This document shows, piece by piece, positions 36,801-51,999 of a stretch of 64,000 bases of DNA; within the stretch, counting starts at the first letter, position 1; each line of letters begins with the position of its first letter. Under the pieces are notes generated by a model, which saw only the letters and a list, made by a program, of their open reading frames with translations, was not told the origin of the DNA and searched no databases. This stretch comes from Kryptolebias marmoratus (lineage: Eukaryota > Chordata > Actinopteri > Cyprinodontiformes > Rivulidae). The DNA lies in contig NC_051437.1 of assembly GCF_001649575.2 (NCBI RefSeq), positions 16,887,325 to 16,951,324 of the forward strand. Direction: 5' to 3'. The position numbers and the translations under genes were made by a program.

Positions 36801-37640
36801 TCTCAACCAGAAGTGTCCAACAATTCCAGGTGCTGCTTATAAATACATAAATAGAGCACATGTTTGACTGTTTCCTTGGAGGTGTTGCCTGTACATTCAG
36901 GTCAGGTTTAATAAATACTGAATTCACACAAGAACAGTCAGGCTATTTCTTTCTTCTATAAATAGTTTAATGAATAAAAAATGACCACAACAGGAGGAGT
37001 GAAACAGGTGTATGTAAGTGTAGCTGTAAAACAGTTTAGAGTTTTAAATTCAGCAGCACAAATGATACAGAGTGTTTTTTCTGCATGCTTCAGTGGGTAT
37101 ACATTTCCAACAACTGAACTAATACAAAAAAGAGGGTGAAGAACAAGCTAAATAGGATGAAACCTGGCTGAGTAAAAAAAAGAAAAGGAAGAAGGAAAGA
37201 AGCAATTATTGGATACAAATTTCCCAAACAGTCATGTGTCCTCAGTGTGTCTTTTAGAGCACGCTGTTTTCCCGCAGATTGTCTTATCAGGGCTTGGCAT
37301 GGCTGCACCCTGGAACAGCTGATGGGAGGAGTCAGCTCAACCGAAGTGGACCTTTTTCTTAGTTCCAAAAGAACCTTTGCAACACCCAAACAGTCACTTA
37401 TTTAGCACCAGCCACTCAAAAGATATGTCATCTTGTAGAGATGCGTGTGAAGGTATTCCAACACTTTGCCCAAGCACAAGTGAGTGTGCTGCATGTTGGA
37501 ACACGGCGTGTTAAAGTAACAGGTCCTTCTGTGTCTCCACCAGGTTGACTTTCTGAAGCAAACAGCTCCTGAATGTGTTCAACAGCCAACTGTGTTCTCC
37601 CTTTGAGGAGAACCTGTGAGGTAGGTCCACGAGGAGGGAA
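30900..37640. other. Gene-free interval between divergent copz1 and nfe2
   Basis: This 6.7 kb is AT-rich with several A- and T-homopolymers (for example near 33559, 34657 and 36650). No reading frame resembles a protein and no structural RNA was recognised. A GATA/E-box cluster near 37284-37336 at its right end is listed separately. Confidence 0.5.
37280..37340. promoter_or_regulatory. nfe2: GATA / E-box / half-MARE cluster upstream of nfe2
   Basis: Within 55 bp are CTTATCAG (GATA-factor site on the minus strand, 37283-37290), CAGCTG (37316-37321) and GAGTCAGC (37329-37336), which resembles half of an NF-E2/Maf element. GATA plus E-box pairs are typical of erythroid regulatory DNA, and nfe2 is erythroid/thrombocytic in vertebrates. 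It lies about 0.5 kb upstream of the nfe2 start codon. Function is inferred from motifs. Confidence 0.35.
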
Positions 37641-37811
37641 AACAGAAGTCTATAATTTATATGTTTCTCTGATTTTAGGTTTGAAATTCTTTGTTGTTGT
37701 TGTTTTTCCCACTACAAGGTAGTGGCAACTCCTGGCAGGCTGTGTGGAGGAGTGTCCGTCCAAGGTAACTTTCCTGGAGTCAGGCCTCATGGAGCTCCGC
37801 AGGACACAGAG

Positions 37812-40803
37812 ATGGACGCGGCGTGGCAGGAGCTGATGGCCATCACCGAGCTGCAAGTAACCGAATAAACATTTTTAAGATTTATTCATCTCTCTTAGGC
37901 GAAGGGCTATACTTAGAAGATGTCGTGGGTTTATTCTACAGTTAAATTACAATTAATATGAAAATTATTCATAAAATCAGAAACTAAAATGTTACATTAC
38001 TTTTGCAAAATGCGCATTTCAGTGTCACCAATTGTGCATTTATGTGGAGATGGATATTTTATGGTTTTAGGCACAGGCATTTTACAATTATTATTATTTT
38101 TTTTGCGTTTTTCTCGGTGGTCCATGTCACACCGTCGCATGCAAACATTTAAGTAGTTTTGCCATTTTAAAGTTAAAAGAAAAGGATTCAAATCACTGAA
38201 AGCTAAACAGAGAAAAAACTTTTTTTTGTTGCAAATTCAAACTTAAAAGCCTTTTAAACACTTTAGTTTTTGCAAAACACAAGAAATTTTAAATCAGTAA
38301 AGTAAAACTGGCTTATTGGTCTTCAACAAATTAAGAAAAAATATTATCATTTATCCTCATTAAATAATACATTCACAAGAAGAAATAGGTTAGCAATTTT
38401 TGGTCACAAAAATTATTACTGTTATAGTTAAAAGCAGATTATGAACCTTGAAAACACCACATTAGAAATTAAGTTTCCAGCTCCTGTTCAAAACCTGAAA
38501 AGACAGCGCTTAGGTGTCATGAAGGGCAACAAGCTATGTAAAATATATAAATGAATAAATAAATAAACAGAACACCAACAATTTAGTTTCCACTATGGGC
38601 AATTTTATTGACAAATTTGTCTAAAGTAACTTTTATATTACACTGTAAATAAGTATGTATACATGTATATGTGTAATTAAGAATGATAACAAATAAAAAA
38701 CGGTTAGGTGTTTTAATTTACAATGTATTTATTTTTAAAGAAATGCTTACTTGAAAAAGCAGACAAGCGGTTACAGATGTCATAAACTTCACAGGAAAAA
38801 GCCTCCAATTACATAAAGATTCTGATGAACTGATGTCTTCTGAGTAAAACGGCCATGTCATTGTGGAGAAGCTGCATCATTTACAGAAGTGGCTTATTTT
38901 ACAGTTTATTAAGTTTTTAAAAACACTAAAAAAAATTTAAATATGAAATGTTATCAGGCAGAAAACCATGACCTCAAACACTCTTACAAATCTTAGTTTG
39001 AAGCATGAAAAGCATCAAGTTGTGAAGCCAGGGGTGTTTCAAACTGTTTCTAGTGACAGATGAAGTAAAAGTGACTTTTTAGGCCACAGTCACACAAAGT
39101 ATGTTTAGAGTTAGAGCAGCATTGATGACCAAGACAGTAATTTACAGTTTGGGTGGAAATGTTATGTTTTGAGGTTGTTTGGCTGACAGCGTCAGTGAAA
39201 ATAACAGTTATTGTAGGAAAAAAAAAAATGCGAAAGAGAATTCACAAACCGAGGCTGCTGCTGAAATAAAATCAAACGAAGGTAGGGAAATTAAAGGATT
39301 ATTAGGTGTTTTAAGGATATTTTTCTTTTTTAAAATTGGCAGTGTTTATAATGCTTGCAGAAAAAAATGTATTTGCTTAAAGAATACATTTATCATCTGT
39401 TGCAAAATGAAACCCAAGTAAGGACAAAGATTGAAAAAAAAAAAAGGTTTCTAGATTAACTCTGAGTTAAAGCAGATCCATTTTATTATTTCTCACCTAT
39501 TAGTATGAACACAAATCTGCCTGTCAGTCATTGAGTTATTTTGTTACAGGAGTTTGGCGTCCCAAGTGATGGCTCCTATGAATCAGCTCAGTACCAAAAC
39601 ATGCAGCCGATGGCCCCTGCTGGAGAGTATGGGATGGTTCAGCCTCATCACGAACCTGTCCACGCTGCCTGTGAACTGAGTGCTGCTAACACTTATGAGG
39701 GATGTTACTCTGAAGAGATGCCTGCCTGCCATCGTTTGGGCAGCAACGCAGAAGCGACGTACGGAAGCTCTGAGCCTCAGCTGGGTCAAAGAATGTTCCC
39801 CATCTCCCCTCACACTCAGTCGTCCCTCATAAACATGTCAAGCACCAACCTGGGGCACCGGAGGCCCAACGCCTGCCTCTCTCGGGGTCTAGGCCGCCAC
39901 ATGCCGTGGACTACGCTCGGACAGAGTGCTCCCGTTCGCTCAGCTGATGATCTCGAGTCGGACTCCGGTCTCTCACTGGGATCCAGTCCACCTTTGGCTT
40001 CCCCTGACAACCCAGTCGGAGGTGCGCCAGGTTACCACAACTTAGACGTAGGCACACCGTATGGCGATTGTGAACCAGACAGCATGTCTGAGCACACCAG
40101 AAGAGCCCACGTCAATTACCCGATGGACTATCAGAGCCAGGCTCACTCATATTTACACTCAGGTGGACATTCATCTTATTATTCACCTCAGTCAAGTTTA
40201 TCGCTCTCACAACCTTGTGGTATGACCCCGAGGTCAGCCAAACAGCCAGGTCTTGCAGTTACCCCCTTATACAACGATATGACAAGCAGAGGGAGCTCAC
40301 AGCGCAACATGTTCTCCAAACCACAAGCAAGCATTTCTGCTCGGGCGCCACTGAGCAGGGACGAGCGGAGGGCCATGGCTTTGAAGATCCCCTTCCCCAT
40401 GGAGAAGATCATCAATCTACCCGTGGACGACTTCAACGAGCTGCTGACGCAGTACACTTTGACGGACAATCAACTTGCGCTGGTTCGAGATATCAGACGG
40501 AGAGGGAAGAACAAGGTGGCTGCTCAGAACTGCAGGAAGAGGAAGCTGGAGAGCATAACTCACCTTGAAAGAGAACTGAACCACCTGCAGGTCCAAAGAG
40601 ACCACCTGGTACAGGAACGGCTGGAGTTTCAGTGCAACTTGGCTTTTATTAAATGCCGACTCACAGACCTTTACAAGGAAGTATTTTCTCACTTAAGAGA
40701 TGAAGACGGACAGCCTTACTCGATAGATGAATATTCTCTACAACAGACACCCGATGGAAGTATTTATTTGGTACCCCACTCAATGGAAAAGCGAGATCAA
40801 TGA
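37812..40803 (+). CDS. nfe2: Transcription factor NF-E2 p45 subunit
   Basis: CNC-type bZIP activator that pairs with small Maf proteins on Maf recognition elements, driving globin and platelet/thrombocyte genes in the nucleus. There are two coding exons, 37812-37856 (15 codons, MDAAWQELMAITELQ, matching the human WQEIMSITELQ motif) and 39550-40803, giving 432 aa (human 373). The middle is low complexity, rich in Ser, Pro, His and Gln, with a conserved ESDSGLSLG block near residue 151. The CNC domain runs about 283-326 (KIPFPMEKIINLPVDDFNEL), the basic region about 328-350 (RRRGKNKVAAQNCRKRK), the leucine zipper to about 385, and the C-terminal DEYSLQQTPDGSIYLVP block ends the protein. A short upstream ATG at 37789 overlaps the start out of frame. 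Confidence 0.96.
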
Positions 40804-41078
40804 GAGTACTTCAGAAAGTGTACACCTTTGTTGTGCCAATGTTTTGTTGTTTTAAAAGTTCAGGTAATGTGGTTATGGCTTACCCCTTGTTTAAACTTGC
40901 CATACAACATGCTCTTACAATTAATTCACACCACCCATTTTATTTAAAATACTTTATTTAAAAAAGTAAAAAAAAAAAAAATCACTGCACAGCAGCAATT
41001 GTGTAAAAAAACAATATGCTTCAGCATATATAAAAGTCCTGTTAACCTGTGGGGAAGAGGGGGGGGGGTATTAGGTTC

Positions 41079-41084
41079 AATAAA
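41079..41084 (+). terminator. nfe2: nfe2 poly(A) signal
   Basis: AATAAA about 275 nt after the nfe2 stop codon, preceded by a G-rich tract. It gives a compact 3'UTR ending before the convergent hnrnpa1 gene. Confidence 0.55.
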
Positions 41085-41405
41085 ACAAGGTGAAAATGTG
41101 AAAGTAGATTCTTCTTTTGTACCTGACAGCCATCGTCTCTGAAATGAAGTCAGATTTGGGACCTCACATGGAGTCAAGTTACCTGGAAAGCAGAAGCACA
41201 ACATAACTACAAAGCACTCGTCAATAGTAGGAATATGTATTCACTGCATGCAACACAAGTTTGACCTCCTTGCACAATTAGAGGCCATTTTTTTAAATCA
41301 CCAACACAAGTGCAAGTACAAACTGCTGTTTGTTTTCTTTTACATTTACATCATTACTGGCTTAACAACTCACTACCAGCTACAACACAAAAGTAAGATT
41401 TACTA

Positions 41406-41690
41406 TCAGTAGTTGAGAAGTCTGGTCTTACCTACAGACAGCATTTTAGCCTTTTGGTAGCTGCTGTTTGCTAGCCTCAGGCCTCTGTTCTCACTCTCCC
41501 CTGCTTCAATGATCCTGGCGATGGTTTTGCTACTTCTCTCCCTCAGCTTGCTTCCATGGCTAGCCTCAGACTTTGCGTGTAAGCTAGCATCCTCCAGAAG
41601 ATCTTTGTAGCGTCTGAACCAAGTGACGGGTTCTTTATGATGATAGCATTTGCGCACCACTTCGCTCTCCTCAAGTATTGTAGTCTTTGG
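41406..41690 (-). other. Unrecognised minus-strand open stretch between nfe2 and hnrnpa1
   Basis: An open frame of 84 codons (41660-41406) continues upstream without a stop into sequence reading roughly YFPKTTILEESEV. It is rich in charged residues (RSSKTIARIIEAGESENRGLRL). The DNA has repeated GCTAGC words, unusual for the AT-rich surroundings. The two neighbouring genes end outside it. It could be a fragment of a mobile-element protein, a piece of an unknown gene, or a fish interspersed repeat; I do not recognise it. Confidence 0.3.
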
Positions 41691-41789
41691 GAAATACGTT
41701 TTTCCCCTCCTTTTCCTTCTTTGTTTTAAACAGGTAAGAATCTAACAATGAACCCTCCCTTACCCAAATCACTACAGAGTCTAACAAGG

Positions 41790-42281
41790 TTTTTAAAAAA
41801 CTGAAAGGTGGTTTATTTCAGATTGATTTGATGCAGTTACAAATAAAAACCAGACTCAAAGATAAACATAAAACCCTCCATTGGAATGCTTGCGTTCCAG
41901 AAACACATTTGATCAAAGAAAAAAAAAAAACAAAAAACAAAAGACAATTTAAATGAAGGCCCTCCATGATTTATCTACTGTACATCTCTTCTCGTAGCAG
42001 CTGTAACCTGCCACAACTGTTTGGCTGAGCAGATTTAGGAGGTAAACCTGCAGCTGCCCTGTCACTTCGCTTGCTCTCCTCTCCTTGCTCTCCTCTCCTA
42101 AGTACTCAGTCCTGTTGAACAATATGGAACAACATTGTTAACTGTGCACTGACTTTGTAAGACCTGACATCCAGAGTGATTTTGTTGAAAGTTATCCGTA
42201 CTCAGTGATTCCCTAAAATGACAAACTCTGGCTTTACAACACTAAAATGTCAGCAGAGGGACACTTATTCATGCTTACCAT
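41790..42281 (-). other. hnrnpa1: hnrnpa1 3'UTR with an intron just after the stop
   Basis: Three bases after the TAA (42284-42282) is a donor, TG|gtaagc, with the exon ending at 42279. A good acceptor (TTGTTCAACAG) at 42114-42112 would open a 3'UTR exon starting at 42111. The junction is so close to the stop that it should not trigger nonsense-mediated decay. From memory human HNRNPA1 also splices within its 3'UTR. Confidence 0.55.
41812..41817 (-). terminator. hnrnpa1: hnrnpa1 poly(A) signal candidate
   Basis: AATAAA on the minus strand (TTTATT on plus), about 465 nt beyond the stop codon and at the end of the probable separate 3'UTR exon. Confidence 0.55.
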
Positions 42282-44466
<2,185 letters not shown>

Positions 44467-45444
44467 GTTGACGCTTTATTCTTGAAGAATCCTTGCACAC
44501 CGTTCGCAGAGCTACTTTCTGCGCCAGACGAGATCAGTGTGGCACTTAGCGCTACAATAAGTAGGAAACGATACGCCTTTTCCACCGAGCAATTGGTCAA
44601 CAGTTCGCGCTGCGCTCTGTCGTCAGCGTTTATTGCACTTTGATTGGTTGAAACTCCTGTCCGTCACTAGGATCGACCAATCACAAGGCGGCAGGTACGC
44701 TTTGTCGTGTTACAAAAAAGGCTCATAATATGTATGTAGGAAAAGGAAAAAATCAGAATAGTGGACATAATACGGGTTTAATACCAAGGAGTTACAAAAA
44801 CAAACAAACATACAAACAAAAAAAAAAAACGCTTGACAAAATGTTGATTGTAACACTTGCAAACAATTGCTTTATTTTTCCTTAATGCCTTTTGACTCGT
44901 GTGCAGAAAAACATACCAGACACTCAAAAACCTGATTTTATTTTTTAATGGTAAAAACGAACAAAGGTTTGACCACAAGAGATGAAACTGTAAATGTAGA
45001 CAAATATATATTTAAGTAGAAAACGCAAATTAAACAATTAAATATAAAAAATGTCCACATACTGTATTTGCAGGATTTCTGCTTTTTTGTGCTGTTTGGC
45101 AATTGGTTCTTAGGGTCTGTCTTTTAAGATCCTAACTTCTCCATGTTTAATTTATGATTCATATACATACAGATTACGCTCAGTGGGAACACAAATCTTG
45201 CTTTAAAACCTTGCAGACAAATTGAAACCACAGCTTGTGTTTTCTAAACAAACACGGTCGGTCTCAGCTCTCGGGGGGCGGGCACGTTCATTGTGCGCCT
45301 TTTAACGCGCGCTTTTTGCGCACAGCCCCTTTATCTGTTACAGGCTACATGCTAACCCAGCCTCGGCCTCGCCGCTGATCCACGACAGACGAGGCACGTC
45401 GCAGCGGTTAGCGCTTTAAACTCTCTGGTTTGTACGTCCACGGG
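44467..45444. promoter_or_regulatory. Bidirectional hnrnpa1-cbx5 promoter region with cbx5 non-coding exon 1
   Basis: hnrnpa1 starts leftwards at 44466 and cbx5 starts rightwards. A cbx5 untranslated exon ends at 45444 before a perfect gtaagt donor. Between them the DNA is GC-rich around 44500-44700 and 45260-45440. Inverted CCAAT (ATTGG) elements lie at 44642-44646 and 44591-44595, and CpG-rich GCGC clusters near 45307-45320. An AT-rich stretch (44740-45200) separates the two CpG patches, so these may be two adjacent promoters rather than one core. Confidence 0.6.
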
Positions 45445-45999
45445 GTAAGTAACAGTTCGCCTATGATTGTGATTTATGGTTTCGCGAGTATCGACTTGTA
45501 GTTTGATATTTGACGGCGGCACGGTCAGTCACGCATTAGCTTCTCGGCTACCTGCGTTAGCAAGTCAGGGTTAGCTCAGGACGACATCATATTCGTCGTT
45601 TCAGTGTTCGTTTTGTGCACTTTATGTCGAAGCAGTTTGACGGTGCACCGTTTTGCCAGCTTCGACAAATGACGGCAAACGAGCACGGAGCTTTTATTCT
45701 TAATTGACATTTGCCATGCTATGTTGAGCCTGCTGCAGACTAAATTGAAGACGATGCAGCGATTGCCTTTACTGATACACGTCTAACCACGTTGTTAAAG
45801 TTAACCTTTAGACACACAGGAATGCAGCTAGTGCCTGCTTCGAATGCAGATCTGTTTAGAAGAAATACGTGGCCGTATATGTTGTGTTTAATGGATATTC
45901 GTGAGAATTGTGGGTCCAGTGTTGTTAACATATGCCTGTGTATATGTTACTCGAACAGGGAAGTGCCATCGGCCTGTTACTGTAACAGCTCTTTGTTAA

Positions 46000-48596
<2,597 letters not shown>

Positions 48597-48875
48597 GTGT
48601 ATCACCTCCGGAAGAAACCTCCACTGCAGGGACTACCTTAAGTCAGATATTTTTTTTCCCACACCTGAAACTCCCATCCCTCGCCTTTTATACCATGTTC
48701 GATGACGACACAAAGGCGGCAGACACGGTTATTGTGCATTTTCCTCCATCCATGTCCCACTGGAACATAATGGCCCAGGCTGCTGAGAGGGATCCATCAC
48801 GTAGGAGTAGAAGCTGTAGTGGATGAGGGTGATATGCTACTGGGGAAAGTTGCTACTGTATTGTCTTGTATTTGT

Positions 48876-48913
<38 letters not shown>

Positions 48914-49377
48914 ATATATTTTGACATGTTTTAGTGCTCAAGGGATATGATTATCTCAGTAAGGAAAGTGTTAACATAGGATTCATGGTACAAACTTTTT
49001 TTTTTAATGCCTGGAATTTGTTCCAATGTTGATTTTAAGACATCATGTTTTTATAAAAATGCAACAAAAAAGTTAAAACTGTAGTATTGAAGTCCAGGAA
49101 GCAATCATCACAACACTTTCCTGTCTGTGTAATCGTTCCTTCTTTTCTTTTTTTTTTTTTAAACTACTGTCTTGTAGATTTTTTTTTTTTCCCCACTTCC
49201 ATTATTTCTACTAGAATATAACTACTACATTTAAAATCTTGTCTTTTCTTAGTATCATTACATTTTTTTTATATAAATATATATATACTTTGTTTTTTTC
49301 TTACGTCCCAGGTTTTTTCTTTATATGAATGTGATTATTTTTTAATTTCTTTACAGTATCACCGGTTAAAGGAAAAC

Positions 49378-49383
49378 AATAAA
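49378..49383 (+). terminator. cbx5: cbx5 proximal poly(A) signal
   Basis: Canonical AATAAA followed by a TG-rich stretch (CTCTGTGCATTTTT), about 780 nt after the stop. Confidence 0.6.
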
Positions 49384-49923
49384 ACATTTTACTCAGCTCT
49401 GTGCATTTTTCATTGAGCAAAGTGTTATTTTTGGTTCTATAAATTTACCTGGTTAGACAATCGTCACCGTCCACAAGAAACCAAACCAATATTCACAGAT
49501 ACGACTGGTCTTTGCCACCTTGTGGTTAAAGAAATAAAATCATCTCGACTTTGTGACCAACTGTAACTACAGACCTAAATATTTTAATTTGTTTTTTTAA
49601 TGGCTCAGTCAGTATCTTTAGTTTTTATGAAGAAAAAAAGTGTTTTCCATTTTAGAAAAAAAAAGTCTTGTGTGCTCAAGCGTACCATTTTTGGACAAAC
49701 ATTTAGTAAAAACAGACTGACTTTCTTTTTGTGGCTTTCTGAACAAACATTCATTTCCCAGTTGATGCGTCTAACCCACATGTCGAGTTCCTCGGTATTG
49801 CTTAGTTGGCATTTTTTGTGTTTCCTTTCTGTAGTGAAAACCTTCTGCTGAACTCCAGCCGAATTTTTTTAAAAGTTGTTTTCTTGCGTCAAAGAAATGT
49901 TACATGTACTGTAGCACCCTTTT

Positions 49924-49929
49924 AATAAA
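49924..49929 (+). terminator. cbx5: cbx5 distal poly(A) signal
   Basis: Canonical AATAAA followed by a TGTTCCTGTCTGGTTTCTGT-like GT/T-rich element, the normal downstream context. Confidence 0.55.
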
Positions 49930-50017
49930 CATTTTCAATGTTTATGTTCCTGTCTGGTTTCTGTTCTTTCAGTAGCTCATATGAATAAGGAAGTGTGTGT
50001 GTGTTTGTTTATTTATA

Positions 50018-50027
<10 letters not shown>

Positions 50028-50049
<22 letters not shown>

Positions 50050-50073
50050 TCATATATATATATATATATACAT
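50028..50073. repeat. (TA)n microsatellite, interrupted
   Basis: Two TA runs are separated by TTCA just beyond the cbx5 distal poly(A) site. The frames through it are artefacts. Confidence 0.9.
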
Positions 50074-51040
50074 AAAGTATGAGATGAAAGAAAGAAAATG
50101 GATCAAAAGTATTACATTAATGCTGATAACTGATAATAGTTTTCTGAACAAATTAAAACCTATAAAGCCACAAGTACTGAAGCAAAGTGTATTTGTAGCC
50201 TTTTAAGATATTTTAACCAAATAGTTTTGAAGAGCGCTAGTTGTCATTACCCAGCAGATGGCGCTGTTGATTAATATCGCCGTAAAACCTATTTTTTGTA
50301 AAAACCTATAGGCCTAGTTTAGGTTCAAACGCCTAAAGTTTATCTCTAAACCAACTCGGTTTGTTGTTTGTGTGATAGGATTTTTCTTTTCTTTTTTTCA
50401 AAGGCCAAAGATTCATCTTACGCTCTGATTAACATCTACTGAAGTCATGTGGAGCTTCACAAGCTCAGTGTTAAAACCGACACAGATTAGATTAAACTTT
50501 TAACAGTCTGACTTCAGAACTCACATGGAAAACGTTAAGATTATTTATTTATTTGAGTTGCCCTTAATGCTCAAATCTAAGTGGATAAAAATGGTGAGAC
50601 TCACAGCTAAGGTTGGATGTGAACCAGTGGGTTGTTTTGGTTCGTGCATGATCAGTTCCAGAGCAGTGAGGCAATAATGAAACGCTGCAAAAATACCTGT
50701 GAGTGAAAGCAACACAGCTTTATTAAAAAACTCAGTGCGTTAAAAGCATGTAAATCTGTAATATGGTGATTAAAGTGTTTTCTCATCTAAGAAAAGAAAT
50801 GCAAAAGTTAATTTATTTTTCATTATATTCATATTTTTCAGAACCTAGACTCTGTGATATATACACCCCAAATGGATTTACCATGCCAACACAGAGCAGA
50901 TAGTTACATCCAAATTCATTTTTTAAACATCAAATGTCATTTATGCCTTTGCAATGAGAACCAAATACAATATCACAGAGAATGGCAGATAGTGACTATT
51001 TTTTATTTATTTATTCTTTTTTTCTTTCTTTTATGGCATC
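50074..51040. other. Gene-free DNA after cbx5 with a CTCF-like site
   Basis: AT-rich sequence without a recognisable gene. The one notable word is CCAGCAGATGGCGCT at 50251-50265, which fits the CTCF core consensus well. Confidence 0.4.
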
Positions 51041-51049
51041 TTTCTCTGA

Positions 51050-51340
51050 TATGCACACGCAGGCACATCGACTCAGTGACTATGTCGAAAGTGATGGAAT
51101 TTTTCTCGCAAAAAAGGCTTTTACTCTCCAAATGGAATGCAAAGGTCACTAGTAAATATCCAGCCCCTGGGACCATTAAGCTGGGCAAAGGCAGAGAGCA
51201 GCAGGCTGTTTTATGGAGCCTGGAGCTGTCTGCTGACAAACCCGGGCCAATAGGTTTGGTGGGGGAAACCTCTGTGGTGCTCACTGGATTCCTGCCACTG
51301 ACATGCATGGTAAACATAGATGTAGAAACCCCGTAGCGTG
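51050..51340. other. Complex block resembling a conserved non-coding element
   Basis: About 290 bp of balanced, low-repeat sequence stands between AT-rich flanks. It is largely open on both strands (plus frame through 51336, minus frame 51317-51003), but neither translation resembles any family I know and codon usage looks random. It could be a conserved enhancer or an exon of an unknown transcript. Confidence 0.3.
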
Positions 51341-51999
51341 CAAGCTACAGGAGAGAACAAAATAAAACATCAATGAAGGTAATAGAAAAATCGGATCTTG
51401 TGCTGCAAATGAATGTGTTTACGTGAGGAAGAACTGAAAGCTGTGTGTGCTTAACTGAGAGGTTTTGGCATGTCAGGAGACATTTCATCAGTTTTGGACA
51501 TTGCTCTTCTCTACCTCTTGATATTCTTAACACATGTCTGGAAATCCAGCATGTTGTTTTATTTATTTTTTTTTGTCCGTCCGTGTCTTGCGAAGTGTTG
51601 TATTTCATGTCTCGGTGGCGATTATGTGTTGCTGTAAATTCTTTTATTTATTCGCAACAGGCTTTTTGCACTTCAAACACACTCCCTCCGCCACTAACTT
51701 CTGGTGCAAATGAGTTCCACGGGGTATAGCCCACAGCAGAGGTGGGTCGTCTTGCAGCACATTACAATAAATGAGTGCCGTAGGAGCTACTGTGCAGCTG
51801 TGGTGAGGGAAAGGGACTGACGCAGTGGGTCTAATCAAAGTTACAGTTTGCTCAAGGATACCACTAAAACAACAAACATATAAATGTGCTTTCATAGTGA
51901 TGACCCCAACTCATGACACAGTGGACTGAGAAAAACAACAACAACAACAAAAAAACATAAAGAAACTGAAGATTGACAACATGAAGTGGGATTTTTTTT

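Larger units (their letters stand above)
48597..49950 (+). other. cbx5: cbx5 3'UTR with two poly(A) sites
   Basis: T-rich non-coding sequence follows the cbx5 stop, with long T-runs at 48880-48909 and 49149-49160. AATAAA hexamers at 49378-49383 and 49924-49929 would give 3'UTRs of roughly 0.8 and 1.35 kb. Confidence 0.6.
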
